Shown here: piece after piece, positions 9,001 through 20,397 of the stretch
How the letters are laid out: each line of letters starts with the position of its first letter
Numbering within the stretch: the stretch's first letter is position 1
NCBI RefSeq assembly: GCF_000739815.1
Contig: NZ_BBJJ01000012.1
Span: forward strand, 62,001-126,000
Reading direction: 5' to 3'
DNA from: Paraburkholderia mimosarum LMG 23256 = NBRC 106338
Lineage (GTDB): Bacteria; Pseudomonadota; Gammaproteobacteria; Burkholderiales; Burkholderiaceae
Length of the DNA stretch: 64,000 nucleotides
The notes under the pieces: generated by a model
The model's input: only the letters and a program-made list of their open reading frames with translations
What the model was told of the DNA's origin: nothing
The model's database searches: none
Program-made: the position numbers and the translations under genes

Positions 9001-10245
9001 ATGAGTGATTTTCATCAACGTCTTGCCGCACGCGCGCTGGCGCTTTTGATGGCGGGCGGGCTGGTCGCCGGCTGCAGCTCGCCGACGCCAGGCAAGATCG
9101 ATTACCGTAGTGACGCCAAGGCGAAGCAGTCGTCGCTCGCCGTGCCGCCCAACATGCTCGACGAAGCGTCCGACCAGCGCTCGCTGGCGCCGCAAGGTGG
9201 CGAGACCTCGCTGTCCTCGCTCAAGCAGACCCAGGCCGCCGCGCCGCAGTCCGACCAGACCCAGGTGGTTCCGCAGGTGCCGGGCATGCACATCCAGCGC
9301 GACGGCACGGAAAGCTGGCTCGTCATCGACAGCCGCACGCCCGACCAGGTGTGGGCGCAGGTGCGCCGCTTCTGGCAGGAGCAAGGTTTCCTGCTCGTGG
9401 TCGACCAGCGCGACAAGGGCGTGATGGAAACGGACTGGAACGAAACCCATCCGAAGATCAGCGACGGTCTCATCCGCAACACGCTTTCGTGGGCCACGGG
9501 GAACTCGTACGTGACCGCTGAGCGCAACAAGTACCGCACGCGCCTCGAAACGTCGCCCAGTGGCGGCACGTATGTGTTCATCAGCCAGAAGGGGCTGAGC
9601 GAGCAGCTCTCGGGTACCAACAACGAGACGAGCAAGTGGGCGCCGAAGCCCAACGATCCCGCGCTCGAAGCGGAGTACCTCAAACGCCTCATGATGACGC
9701 TCGCGAACGCAAAGCCGGGCGTGCCCGACGCGCAGGTCGCAGCCGAAGCCGACGCCAAGGCGAACAGCAAAGGCACCGCCGCGAAGTCGAAGGGCGGGGA
9801 CGCCGCCGCAGCAGCCGTCGCCGCGCAGAATGTCGCGGCCGTGGGCGGGCAGTCGGGCAGCGGTGCGTCAAAGGGTGATGCGCAGGGCACGTCCGGCCAG
9901 TACAGCTCAACCGAGCTCACGCTGGGCGAGCCGTACGATCGCGCGTGGGTGCGCGTGGGCATCGCGCTCGACCGCGCCAATTTCACCGTGGACGACCGCG
10001 ACCGCACGAAGGGCATCTACTACGTGCGTTATGTCGACCCGAAGGACTTGAGTTCGGACGAGCAGGGCTTCTGGAACCAGGTCTTCCACGGTCGCAAGGA
10101 GAAGGTTGCCAAGCAGTACAAGCTCAACGTGCGCGCCGTGACCGACAACCAGACGCGCGTGGCAATCGTGGACGACAACGGGCAGATTGATTCCTCGCGC
10201 CCTGCGCAGGAAATCATGAGCCTCGTGGTCGACGAACTCCACTAA
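9001..10245 (+). CDS. bamC: Outer membrane assembly lipoprotein BamC
   Basis: A 414-residue lipoprotein. The start at 9001 gives a signal peptide with lipobox LVAGC (Cys25). The early mature segment (IDYRSDAKAKQSSLAVPPNM) is the conserved extended region that binds BamD. Two helix-grip domains follow, about residues 100-225 (SWLVIDSRTPDQVWAQVRRFW) and 300-410 (ELTLGEPYDRAWVRVGIALDR), separated by an Ala/Gly/Lys-rich linker. BamC is an accessory of the BAM complex that inserts beta-barrel proteins into the outer membrane. In E. coli it follows dapA. Here it is monocistronic with its own promoter and terminator. Confidence 0.88.
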   Translation: MSDFHQRLAARALALLMAGGLVAGCSSPTPGKIDYRSDAKAKQSSLAVPPNMLDEASDQRSLAPQGGETSLSSLKQTQAAAPQSDQTQVVPQVPGMHIQRDGTESWLVIDSRTPDQVWAQVRRFWQEQGFLLVVDQRDKGVMETDWNETHPKISDGLIRNTLSWATGNSYVTAERNKYRTRLETSPSGGTYVFISQKGLSEQLSGTNNETSKWAPKPNDPALEAEYLKRLMMTLANAKPGVPDAQVAAEADAKANSKGTAAKSKGGDAAAAAVAAQNVAAVGGQSGSGASKGDAQGTSGQYSSTELTLGEPYDRAWVRVGIALDRANFTVDDRDRTKGIYYVRYVDPKDLSSDEQGFWNQVFHGRKEKVAKQYKLNVRAVTDNQTRVAIVDDNGQIDSSRPAQEIMSLVVDELH

Positions 10246-10283
10246 ACCTCGCACAGGCCGGCGCCCGCTGGCTGACGAAAAAA

Positions 10284-10317
10284 CCCGCCTGCGCCTGGCC
10301 GCGCAGGCGGTTTTTTT
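10284..10317. terminator. Bidirectional terminator between bamC and lldP
   Basis: A 10-bp GC-rich stem (CCGCCTGCGC with GCGCAGGCGG, 6-nt loop) is flanked by an A run on the left and seven T on the right. It can terminate bamC on the plus strand and the lactate permease gene on the minus strand. Confidence 0.85.
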
Positions 10318-10342
10318 CATGCGTGCGCCGACGGTCGGCGGC

Positions 10343-11941
10343 TCAGTGCGGAATCATCCACGTCAGCACGTTTTGCTGCAGCCACACGAGGACGCCGAGC
10401 AGCACCGTCAACAGGATGGAGTGCTTGAAGGTCTTCGCGAATACGTGGCCTTCCTTGCCCTTGAGATCGGTGGTGGCAACGCCCGTTGCGATGTTCTGCG
10501 GCGAGATCATCTTGCCCATCACGCCGCCCGAGGAGTTGGTCGCCGCCATGAGAATGGGGTTGAGGTTGAGCTGCTTGGCGGCCACCACCTGCAGGTTGCC
10601 GAACAGCGCATTGCCCGAAGTGTCGCTACCCGAGAGGAACACCGCGACCCAGCCGAGGAAGGCTGAAACCAGCGGAAAGAACGCGCCGACCGAAGCGACG
10701 GCGAGGCCCAGCGTATAGGTGAGCCCCGAGTAGTTCATGAGGAACGCGAGCCCGACGATGGTCGCGACCGTCAGGATGGCGATGCGCGTCTGCACCCACG
10801 TATCGACGATTGCGCCGCCGAAGTCCGCGGGCTTCAGGCGCACGACGAACGCCGTGATGATCGCCGCGACGAGAATGGCCGTGCCGGTGGCGAGCGGCTG
10901 GAAGTCCCAGATCGCGCCGTACGGCGTGTTGTAGAGCGTGATGTAGACGGCCTTGTCGAGACCGGGCCACGGCACCTTCACCTCGCCGATCGTGAACACC
11001 TTCGCGACCGTCCAGATGATCACGACCGCCGCGACGATGATCCACGGATACCAGCCTTGCGCACCCGACACCGCGCCGCGCGCTTCGTTGGCGCGATCGA
11101 CCTTGATGGCGAAGTGAGGATCCGTCACGGGTTTCCATACGCGCAGGAAAAGGATGGTGAGGATCAGCGAGACGAGCGACGAGAGCACGTCGGTGAGGCT
11201 GTAATTGATGAAGTTGGCCGTGATGAACTGCGTGATGGCGAAGCTGCCGCCCGACACCAGCAGCACGGGCCAGACGCGCAGCATGCCGCCCACGCCCGCG
11301 TAGATCCCAATCACATAAAACGGCAGCAGCAGCGCAAAGAACGGCAGCTGGCGGCCGACCATCTGGCCGAGCAGGTCGGAGGGCAGGTGCGTGACCGCGC
11401 CCAGCACGGTAATCGGCACGCCGAGCGCGCCGAACGCCACCGGCGCCGTATTGAAGATGAGCGTGAACGTGAGGGCTTCGAGTGCCGGGAAGCCAAGCAT
11501 GATGAGCAGCGAACTCGTGATGGCGATCGGCGTGCCGAAGCCGGAAATGCCTTCGAACAGCGCGCCGAACGAAAAGCCGACCACGACCAGCACGATGCGC
11601 CGGTCGTTGGGCAGATTGTCGAGCAGCCACATGCGAAAGGCCGCGAAGCGGCCCGAGCGCAGCGCGATGTTGTAGAGCAGGATCGCCGTGACGACGATCC
11701 ACATGACCGGCCAAAGCGCGAACACCACACCCGCGAGCACCGAACTGATCGCGAGGTTGATGGGGAACTGCCAGCCCGCGATCGCAACGATCAGACCGAC
11801 CACGAGGCCCGCCAACGAGGCCTGCCATGCGGGCCGCCGCGCCCAGCCGAGCAGGGCGAGCACCGTGACGATAGGCAGCACGGCCACGAGGAATGAGAAC
11901 AACAGCGAATTGCCGATAGGGGTCAACAGCTGATGGAACAT
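10343..11941 (-). CDS. lldP: L-lactate permease
   Basis: A 532-residue polytopic membrane protein of the LctP family, which imports L-lactate (also D-lactate or glycolate in some members) by proton symport. There are about 13 hydrophobic segments. Family-typical stretches include FGALFEGISGFGTPIAIT in the first half and FLSGSDTSGNALFGNLQ and ATNSSGGVMGKMISPQNIA near the C-terminus. The start at 11941 follows GGAGAC. No lactate dehydrogenase gene is adjacent, so the substrate rests on family alone. Confidence 0.85.
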   Translation of the reverse strand: MFHQLLTPIGNSLLFSFLVAVLPIVTVLALLGWARRPAWQASLAGLVVGLIVAIAGWQFPINLAISSVLAGVVFALWPVMWIVVTAILLYNIALRSGRFAAFRMWLLDNLPNDRRIVLVVVGFSFGALFEGISGFGTPIAITSSLLIMLGFPALEALTFTLIFNTAPVAFGALGVPITVLGAVTHLPSDLLGQMVGRQLPFFALLLPFYVIGIYAGVGGMLRVWPVLLVSGGSFAITQFITANFINYSLTDVLSSLVSLILTILFLRVWKPVTDPHFAIKVDRANEARGAVSGAQGWYPWIIVAAVVIIWTVAKVFTIGEVKVPWPGLDKAVYITLYNTPYGAIWDFQPLATGTAILVAAIITAFVVRLKPADFGGAIVDTWVQTRIAILTVATIVGLAFLMNYSGLTYTLGLAVASVGAFFPLVSAFLGWVAVFLSGSDTSGNALFGNLQVVAAKQLNLNPILMAATNSSGGVMGKMISPQNIATGVATTDLKGKEGHVFAKTFKHSILLTVLLGVLVWLQQNVLTWMIPH

Positions 11942-12174
11942 CACGTCTCCTTGGTTGTGATTCGTTGTCGGCGCAGCAGGTGCGTGCGCCGGGGCGCGTC
12001 GTCGGCTGTGGAGTGCAATGGCTGATGGGACGGCTGAGTTAAGGCGATGCTTCAATCCCAGCGGGCATACTTGGAGGATAGGTAGCGAGTCACGGGCGTC
12101 AAGGAGGGAAAGTACGGTCTGGCACCGTTTTATGCTGGATCCCGCGTTGGAGCTGCGAGGATCGCTGGAGCCCG

Positions 12175-12651
12175 TCAGTGGTGCCCGTGCCTGCCGCCGC
12201 CGCCGCCGCTCCAGTAGCCGAAGCCGAACGAAACGGCCGGCACACCCCAGCCCCAGCCGTACGCCGGCCATGGGTAGTACGCCGGATACGCAGCGGGATA
12301 CGCAGGGTACGGAGGATAAGCGGCGGGGTACGCGGGCCACGCAGGCACGGCCAACGCGACGGGCGGCGAAGAATAGAGTGGGCCCGGATACTGGGCGTCC
12401 GGCACGGCGGCCGGCGCCGGATTAGGCGCAGTTTGCGTGACCATGGCCTCCTGCTGGGCGCTCGCTATAGGCACGGTGCCGTAGTAGTAGGGTCCGTAGG
12501 CGTAGGGGGGATAGTAGTAGCAGCCGGAAAGCGCGAGGAGCGCTGCCGCAGCGGCGCCGAGCTTTGGCGCAGGGCGCAGCGTTCGCGCGGAGCGCTCATT
12601 GCGGACCGATGAGGGTGCGGCGGCAATCAGGAACACGGACGAGTGTTTCAT
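12175..12651 (-). CDS. Tyr/Pro-rich repeat lipoprotein, unknown function
   Basis: A 158-residue protein with a long, basic N-terminus and a hydrophobic stretch ending in the lipobox LLALSGC (Cys about 44). The mature chain is of low complexity. It starts YYYPPYAYGPYYYG, contains a central run of imperfect YPA/YPP repeats (about residues 105-130) and ends in glycine and His-rich residues (GGGGGRHGHH). Such composition suggests a surface or periplasmic structural or metal-binding role. I recognise no family. It is downstream of nothing obvious and transcribed alone. Confidence 0.6.
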   Translation of the reverse strand: MKHSSVFLIAAAPSSVRNERSARTLRPAPKLGAAAAALLALSGCYYYPPYAYGPYYYGTVPIASAQQEAMVTQTAPNPAPAAVPDAQYPGPLYSSPPVALAVPAWPAYPAAYPPYPAYPAAYPAYYPWPAYGWGWGVPAVSFGFGYWSGGGGGRHGHH

Positions 12652-12825
12652 GGCGAGCTCCGCAAGAGGGCGAACCGCAGCGCGGGTTATCGCCTTCTGG
12701 CCCGGGCCGTTCGACCGTTCGAGCTTACGCCGGGCGCGCGCGCCGTGTGTTACGGCGGGGCGGTGACCCGTTCACCGAATGTTTCAGGGCGTGCTGCGTC
12801 CCAACTTGCGAGGACCCAAAAGAAA

Positions 12826-12857
12826 CGCGGTGCAGACCTCTGAGGGTCTGCACCGCG
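12826..12857 (-). terminator. Strong hairpin, probable terminator of the glycine-zipper gene
   Basis: Perfect 13-bp arms CGCGGTGCAGACC and GGTCTGCACCGCG around a 6-nt loop. Read on the minus strand, the hairpin is followed by TTTCTTTTGGG. It lies about 130 bp beyond the stop of the minus-strand gene ending at 12989. The rest of the 12652-12988 gap shows no further gene. Confidence 0.65.
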
Positions 12858-12988
12858 CGTCCTTCCCTGTTGCACGCCTTGAACGGCGTGCTGCCTGTCG
12901 CGTCGTTTCTGTTCTGTGCCGTCGCTTCGATCGTGCCGCTATTCAGGTAGCCGCATCGTCGACGCGTGACGGCACGTGCGTCCGCGAA

Positions 12989-13210
12989 TTACTTGCCCAC
13001 CTGATTCCCAATAATGCCGCCAACTGCCGCGCCGCCCACCGTGGAGAGCGCATTGCCGCCGATGGCCGCACCCGCGGCGCCGCCCACGCCCGCGCCGATC
13101 ACGGTATCGCGGTCGCGTCTCGACATGTTGTCGCAAGCTCCCAGGCTGCCGAGCACGGCGACGAGGGTCGTCACCGTGACTAAACTGCGTGCACGCTTGA
13201 GCGTTTTCAT
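12989..13210 (-). CDS. Small glycine-zipper lipoprotein (OsmB-like)
   Basis: A 73-residue protein. The start at 13210 gives a signal (MKTLKRARSLVTVTTLVAVLGS) with lipobox LGAC. The mature part has a short charged segment (DNMSRRDRDTVIG) followed by a glycine zipper (GAGVGGAAGAAIGG, then GGAAVGGIIGNQVGK). This is the pattern of OsmB and related stress-linked outer membrane lipoproteins. A membrane-associated stress role is inferred from family only. Confidence 0.75.
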   Translation of the reverse strand: MKTLKRARSLVTVTTLVAVLGSLGACDNMSRRDRDTVIGAGVGGAAGAAIGGNALSTVGGAAVGGIIGNQVGK

Positions 13211-13362
13211 TTTTCGACTCCCACGCAAAGCGATGTGGAATGCGCGGTGCGGCCCGGGCATCGCGCGCACGCCGCACCTCCGATACGTTCATCGTAGGCA
13301 CGCGACCCGTATCCGGGTGTGTGCGCTTGTCAGCGAGTTGTGGGAGTCGTTAGAAAATGTTT

Positions 13363-13385
13363 CGGCGGACGGCGCGCGTCCGCCG
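13363..13385 (-). terminator. Probable thiC terminator
   Basis: Arms CGGCGGAC/GTCCGCCG with a 7-nt loop, 16 bp past the thiC stop on the minus strand. They are followed in that direction by AAACATTTTC. Confidence 0.5.
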
Positions 13386-13400
13386 GAACACCGTCCGCGC

Positions 13401-15647
<2,247 letters not shown>

Positions 15648-16055
15648 TTACAGCGTGAAATCGTTCGAGGCCTCGGGTTGAAACAGGATGCGCTCGATCT
15701 TCAGCGTTTCCACGGCGCCGCCTGGCGTCGTGAAGTGAACGGTGTTGCCGCGCTTCGCGCCGAGCAGCGCAAGGCCTGCGGGCGAGAACACGTTGAGGCG
15801 GCCGGCGTCGACGTTGGCGTCATGCGGATAAACGACGGTGTAGGTGAGCGTTTCGCCGCTGCGCTCGTTCACGAGCGTCACCTGCGAATTCATCGTGACG
15901 ACATTGGCGGCGACGTCGCGCGCTTCCACGATCACGGCGTGTTCGAGGACGTCGTCGAGCATGGTTTGGCGGGCAGTCGCGGCGCCGGGCTCGGCGGCGC
16001 ATTTTTCGAGGCGCGCGACATCGAGTTCGGTCAGGTAGCGGATTTTCTTCGTCAT
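15648..16055 (-). CDS. rnk: Regulator of nucleoside diphosphate kinase (Rnk)
   Basis: A 135-residue protein, the usual Rnk length. It has a short N-terminal coiled segment (YLTELDVARLEK) and a GreA/GreB-like C-terminal FKBP-fold domain (VTLVNERSGETLTYTVVYPHDANVDAGRLNVFSPAGLALLG, read in parts). Rnk binds RNA polymerase near the secondary channel but lacks the cleavage-stimulating coiled-coil tip of GreA. The start at 16055 follows AAGGAGAAC. It is transcribed towards thiC but separated from it by the thiC promoter. Confidence 0.85.
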   Translation of the reverse strand: MTKKIRYLTELDVARLEKCAAEPGAATARQTMLDDVLEHAVIVEARDVAANVVTMNSQVTLVNERSGETLTYTVVYPHDANVDAGRLNVFSPAGLALLGAKRGNTVHFTTPGGAVETLKIERILFQPEASNDFTL

Positions 16056-16729
16056 GGATGTTCTCCTTGCGATTCAGAAAGCGTTGTCGGGTCGAGAGGG
16101 CTGGCGCTCGACACTGAGCAGTGGAGCGCACTGGGCACCTCCGTGGCACGGCCGGGGCACTGTGGGGCGCAACGGTTCGGCCCGGAGCCCGCCCGAACGG
16201 CTCCGGTGCGGCAAAGGAGGCAAGTTCAGTACAGGCGCCGGGCGGCGGTGAGCGGGGCGCGTGAAGGCGCGCGGGCGCGCAGAGGCAGGCAGACGGCAGC
16301 TTTCATGCGCGCCGCGCGGCCGTGCGCCGGCGCCATGCGCTGGGTGCGCGGCAGCGGGGCGAACAGGTAGCGCGAAACGGGCGGCCGCATGGTGAGCGAT
16401 GACTTGCCAGATGGCTGAAAGTTAATCGAAAGATTTGAGCATCGTAGCACGATCTCGCTAACGTGACCCCGCAGGCGTTCGAATCCGAGGTCTCTGGGAT
16501 GCGTCCCTTGTCTCGTGGCGCGGTCTGTCAACATCGGTGCGCATAAAGCGTACCGAAAGCATCCACGGCCCCAGACCTTGTTGCATAATGCGGGTCGCCC
16601 GTCTCGGGTGTCTTTCGTACTCCGTTTTTTTGCGTCCTTGCGCACCTGCCCCATGCCGTCGAGTTTCATCCGTCCCGCCGCTTTTATGCCGGGGCGCCCG
16701 CGGTCCTTTCCTTCACGCGCCGCGGCGAT
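16056..16729. other. 674-bp intergenic region
   Basis: Divergent spacer between rnk and the EamA transporter gene. I see no RNA gene, convincing promoter or conserved ORF. The open frames present have no ribosome-binding site and no protein-like composition. Confidence 0.5.
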
Positions 16730-17713
16730 ATGACGATGCCCCCGCGTGTGCCTTCGCGCATGTCTTTCCGTTCGTTCCTCGAAGCGGCTTCCCTTGCCGC
16801 GGCGGCGTCATGGCGTCTCGTGCGCCGTGTGCGGCTGCCACAATCGCGCGGCGGGCGCGTCGCGCTCTCGCTTGCCGTCGTCTACTTCGTCTGGGGCTCG
16901 ACGTATCTCGGCGTGAAAGTCGCGCTCGATGCGTTCCCGCCGCTCCTGCTTTCCGGTCTGCGCAACCTGCTCGCCGGGGTGGGTCTCTTCGTCTTCGCGA
17001 TGCGCCGACGACCCGTCATGCCGACGCTGATCGAAGTGCGCAACGCGGGCGTGGTGGGCACGCTGCTCGTAGGGCTGTCGAGCGGCATGCTCGCCTACGG
17101 CATGCGGACCGTGGGCACCGGCACGGCGGCCGTGATGGTCGCCACGGTTCCGCTCTTCGCGACAGTGATTTCGGCCGTCACCGGGCGGCGCGTTGCGAAG
17201 GCCGAGTGGGCGGCGGTCGCGCTCGGCCTCGTGGGCATCGCGATCCTGAGCCATGGCGGCGGCGCCTCGGGCTCGGCGGGCGGCAGTCTCGCCATTCTGT
17301 GCGGCGCCCTTTTCTGGGCGATCGGCGCCCATCTGGCGGGGCATCTCGCGTTGCCCTCCGATCTCTTTCTCGCCACGGCGCTGCAGATCGGACTGGGCGG
17401 CGCCATGTCGACGGCGGTCGCGTTGATCAGCGGCGAACGCATGGCGGAGCTTCATGTCCTGCCGCTCGTTGCGTTCCTCTATCTGCTCCTGATCGGCACG
17501 ATGGCAGCGTATGTCGCCTACGGCTACCTGATCCGGCACACCAGCCCCCTCGTCGCGAGCAGCTGCATGTACGTGAATCCGGTCGTTGCCGTCGCCCTCG
17601 GCGCGCTGTTGCTCGGCGAGGCGGTCACGGGCGGCACCATCGTCGCGACCGTGCTGATTCTCGGCAGCGTGGGGTTGTCGTTCCTGTTCGACGACCGCCG
17701 CCGCACTTCCTGA
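16730..17713 (+). CDS. EamA/DMT-family transporter
   Basis: A 327-residue membrane protein with ten hydrophobic segments in two EamA repeats (about residues 45-175 and 190-320). Typical motifs are WGSTYLGVKVALDAFPP at the start of the first repeat and SPLVASSCMYVNPVVAVALGALLLGE in the second. This family (RhaT/YdcZ/PecM-like drug and metabolite transporters) usually exports metabolites. The substrate cannot be read from sequence. Either ATG at 16730 or a nearby in-frame ATG could be used. The gene is monocistronic. Confidence 0.82.
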   Translation: MTMPPRVPSRMSFRSFLEAASLAAAASWRLVRRVRLPQSRGGRVALSLAVVYFVWGSTYLGVKVALDAFPPLLLSGLRNLLAGVGLFVFAMRRRPVMPTLIEVRNAGVVGTLLVGLSSGMLAYGMRTVGTGTAAVMVATVPLFATVISAVTGRRVAKAEWAAVALGLVGIAILSHGGGASGSAGGSLAILCGALFWAIGAHLAGHLALPSDLFLATALQIGLGGAMSTAVALISGERMAELHVLPLVAFLYLLLIGTMAAYVAYGYLIRHTSPLVASSCMYVNPVVAVALGALLLGEAVTGGTIVATVLILGSVGLSFLFDDRRRTS

Positions 17714-17937
17714 GCGCTCACGCGCCACCCGTCACCGCGCGCCGCTATCGTCGCGCGCACCCGCAATCCGCTCACGCGACACGCGACGCACGCGGCATCG
17801 CGCCGTGCAATTTATGCAGGCGCGGCCGCGAACGCATCGCGTTGATCCGGCATGCACGCGGGCATCTGCGCACGCTCCGAAGACTCGTGGCACCCGCAAT
17901 GGGTGGTCATGCCGGTGGCTTTACCGTTCACCGGTGA

Positions 17938-18075
17938 CTATTTCGCCTTTTCCGCCGAGTTCGTGAGGGCGTGACCGCCTGCGGATACATCCTCGCCGGC
18001 GCCCGCCATCGTGTTGCAGGCCGCGAGCGCTGCCATCGAAGCGGTAATCAGAAAGAGGGCAATCATGCGTTTCAT
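17938..18075 (-). CDS. Entericidin A/B-family small lipoprotein
   Basis: A 45-residue peptide. A signal (MKRMIALFLITASMAALAAC) ends in a lipobox. The mature segment NTMAGAGEDVSAGGHALTNSAEKAK is the entericidin signature. The start at 18075 has AGGA upstream. In E. coli, EcnA and EcnB form an antidote and bacteriolytic lipoprotein pair under stress control. Only one copy is seen here. It is divergent from the DUF1328 gene. Confidence 0.82.
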   Translation of the reverse strand: MKRMIALFLITASMAALAACNTMAGAGEDVSAGGHALTNSAEKAK

Positions 18076-18259
18076 GAGGAAGTCCTCCACGGTGCCAAAG
18101 GAGACGACTGTCAAGCATCGCGCGTGCCCGGTCATGTGTGCGGCTTGCGCGCGCGGCCGGGTCCGGTGTTTGCTCAAGCGCAGGCGCACGCGCGACACAG
18201 CGCAGCATATCCGCCCGAGAGAATGACGACGGATGATCAAGGGATGAGGAGGACTACCC

Positions 18260-18421
18260 ATGCTTCATTACGCCATCGTGTTTTTCATCATTGCGATCAT
18301 CGCAGCCGTCTTCGGCTTCACGGGCATTGCAGCGGGCGCGGCTGAGATCGCCAGGATCCTGTTCTACATTTTCCTCGTGGTCTTCGTGGTCACGCTGCTG
18401 CTGGGCGTCATGCGTGGATAG
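18260..18421 (+). CDS. DUF1328 (YtjA-like) small membrane protein
   Basis: A 53-residue protein, [20 protein letters not shown] at the N-terminus and ending LLLGVMRG. It has two hydrophobic helices separated by [13 protein letters not shown], which is the DUF1328 pattern. The ATG at 18260 is preceded by GAGGAGGA. It sits beside an entericidin-type peptide and a ferritin-like gene, suggesting a stress or stationary-phase cluster. Function is unknown. Confidence 0.85.
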   Translation: MLHYAIVFFIIAIIAAVFGFTGIAAGAAEIARILFYIFLVVFVVTLLLGVMRG

Positions 18422-18474
18422 CGCGCGTCCCATGTAAAACCCATTCATGCATGTCATCCAGCAAGGAGATTCAG

Positions 18475-19017
18475 ATGTCGAAGACACAGGCTACGTTCGA
18501 GTTCGACCTCAAGCGCGTGCGTAACGAGGCGCGCAGCAATCTCGACCAGGGGCCGGTCACGCCGGACTACCCCGCGAACCGCGAGACCGTGCTCAAGCTG
18601 CTCAACGATGCGCTCGCGACGGAACTCGTGTGCGTGCTGCGCTACAAGCGGCACCATTTCATGGCGAAGGGTATCGAGTCCGAGTCGGTGGCTGCTGAGT
18701 TTCTCCAGCATGCGAACGAGGAGCAGCAGCACGCCGACATGCTTGCCGCGCGCATCGTGCAGCTAGGCGGCGAGCCCGACTTCTCGCCGGCGACGCTGCT
18801 CGGACGATCGCACTCGGAATACAAGGAAGGCACCGACCTCAGAGACATGATCCGCGAGAACCTCATCGCGGAGCGCATCGCGATAGAAAGCTATCGCGCG
18901 ATCATCCACTATCTCGGCCATGACGACACCACGACGCGGCGCATCTTCGAGGAGATCCTCGCAACAGAGGAGGAGCACGCCGACGACATGACCGATTTGC
19001 TCTATGCACGCAAGTAG
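18475..19017 (+). CDS. Ferritin-like (bacterioferritin/DPS-type) protein
   Basis: A 180-residue four-helix ferritin-like protein. The start at 18475 is chosen because AAGGAGAT lies just upstream. Di-iron ligands are readable: E and H residues in ATELVCVLRYKRHHF and HANEEQQHADMLAARI, then ENLIAERIAIESYRAII and ILATEEEHADDM. It probably stores iron or removes peroxide in the cytoplasm. Length and the N-terminal extension (FEFDLKRVRNEARSNLDQGPV, read in parts) differ from classical Bfr, and no haem-ligand methionine is evident. Confidence 0.82.
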   Translation: MSKTQATFEFDLKRVRNEARSNLDQGPVTPDYPANRETVLKLLNDALATELVCVLRYKRHHFMAKGIESESVAAEFLQHANEEQQHADMLAARIVQLGGEPDFSPATLLGRSHSEYKEGTDLRDMIRENLIAERIAIESYRAIIHYLGHDDTTTRRIFEEILATEEEHADDMTDLLYARK

Positions 19018-19020
19018 CGC

Positions 19021-20235
19021 TCACGACGAAGCCTGTGCGCCTTCGGCTGCGCGCGGGCGCGTTGCATAGTGAATCCAGCCCGCGAGCGCGGTGAATGCGA
19101 GACCGGCCCCGCACACGCCGATCCAGCCGAACGCGCGCCAGGCGCTCACGCCCACGGCGGCGCCCGTTGCGCCGCCGATGAAGTAGCACACCATGAAGAC
19201 GGTGTTCACGCGGCTGCGCGCTTCGGGCCGCAACGCGTAGATGCGCGACTGGTTCGAGATCTGCGCGGCCTGCACGCCGACGTCGAGGACGATCACGCCG
19301 ATCACGAGGCCGATCAGGCTCTTGCCCGAGAGCGCGAAGATGACGAACGCGACGGCCATCAGCGCGATCGACAGCGTGATGACCGCGCGCGGCCCGCGCT
19401 TGTCGGCGGAGCGGCCCGCGACCGGCGCGGCCAGCGCGCCCGCCGCGCCGACGATGCCGAACAGCCCCGCCGCCTGCGGCCCGAGATGGAACGGCTCGCC
19501 CGCGAGCAGCAGCGTGAGCACGGGCCAGAAGAGACTGAACGCGGCGAACAGGCATGCACCCGTTGCGGACGCTTCGCGCAAGCCCGGTAACTCGAGCACG
19601 AGATGCCACATCGAGCCGAGCAGCTTGCCGTAGCCGAGCGTCGAAGTCGGCTGGCTCTTCGGCAGTTTCTTCACGATCACGACCGCGAGCGCCAGCAGCG
19701 CGACGATCGACGCCCCGAACACCGCGCGCCAGCCGAAGTACTGACCGACAAAGCCCGCCGCGGTGCGCGCGAGCAGGATGCCGAGCAGGAGGCCGCTCAT
19801 GACGGTGCCCACCGCGCGGCCACGCACTTCGGGCGGCGCGAGCTCCGCCGAGAACGGCACGGCCTGCTGCGCGATCGTGGCGAGTATGCCGATCGCGAGG
19901 CTTGCGCCGACCAGCACGGCGAGCGAGGGCGCGGTGGCGGCTACGAGCAGGGCGACGCACAAGCCGGCCGTCTGCAGGAGGATGATGCGTTTGCGGTCGA
20001 AGCGGTCGCCCAGCGGCGCGAGCAGCAGCATGCCGGCCGCGTAGCCGAGCTGGGTGCCCGCAGGCACGGCGCCGATCCATGCCGCGCCGGCCGGGAAGCT
20101 CTTGCGGAAATCGTCGAGCAGCGGCTGGTTGAAGTAGATGTTCGCCACCGTCACGCCCGCGATGATCGCGAGCAGGAGCAGCAGGCCGGACAGCGACCGG
20201 CTTTCGTCGGCGGCTGCGGATTCGGGTGTGGACAT
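19021..20235 (-). CDS. MFS transporter
   Basis: A 404-residue protein with 12 hydrophobic segments. The MFS loop motif is visible between helices 2 and 3 (LGDRFDRKRIILL), and a related one in the second half (GRSADKRGPRAVI). The N-terminal VANIYFNQPLLDDF is typical of the YgaY/YbcL-like drug/metabolite exporter group. The start at 20235 leaves a short cytoplasmic N-terminus. It is convergent with the ferritin-like gene, with 3 bp between the two stops. Substrate unknown. Confidence 0.83.
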   Translation of the reverse strand: MSTPESAAADESRSLSGLLLLLAIIAGVTVANIYFNQPLLDDFRKSFPAGAAWIGAVPAGTQLGYAAGMLLLAPLGDRFDRKRIILLQTAGLCVALLVAATAPSLAVLVGASLAIGILATIAQQAVPFSAELAPPEVRGRAVGTVMSGLLLGILLARTAAGFVGQYFGWRAVFGASIVALLALAVVIVKKLPKSQPTSTLGYGKLLGSMWHLVLELPGLREASATGACLFAAFSLFWPVLTLLLAGEPFHLGPQAAGLFGIVGAAGALAAPVAGRSADKRGPRAVITLSIALMAVAFVIFALSGKSLIGLVIGVIVLDVGVQAAQISNQSRIYALRPEARSRVNTVFMVCYFIGGATGAAVGVSAWRAFGWIGVCGAGLAFTALAGWIHYATRPRAAEGAQASS

Positions 20236-20397
20236 GTGCGCAATGCGGGCGGCGCCCGTCGATACGAAAGGCTGGCTTCGAGCGTGCCGATCATACCGGA
20301 GCGCGCGCAATCGCGCTGGCGCGCGGTGTGCGTGCCGGTGCGCCTGCGCGGGCGCATTCGCCGGCAGGCACATTCAGCCGCGCAGTCAGTCGCTTAG

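Noticed and set aside
9001..10245. dapA next to bamC as in E. coli
   Set aside because: No dapA-like frame lies on either side; upstream is the divergent DUF2844 gene and downstream the lactate permease gene.
16226..16669. 147-codon minus-strand frame in the rnk/EamA gap
   Set aside because: No ribosome-binding site, and the composition is Arg/Pro-rich without domain features.
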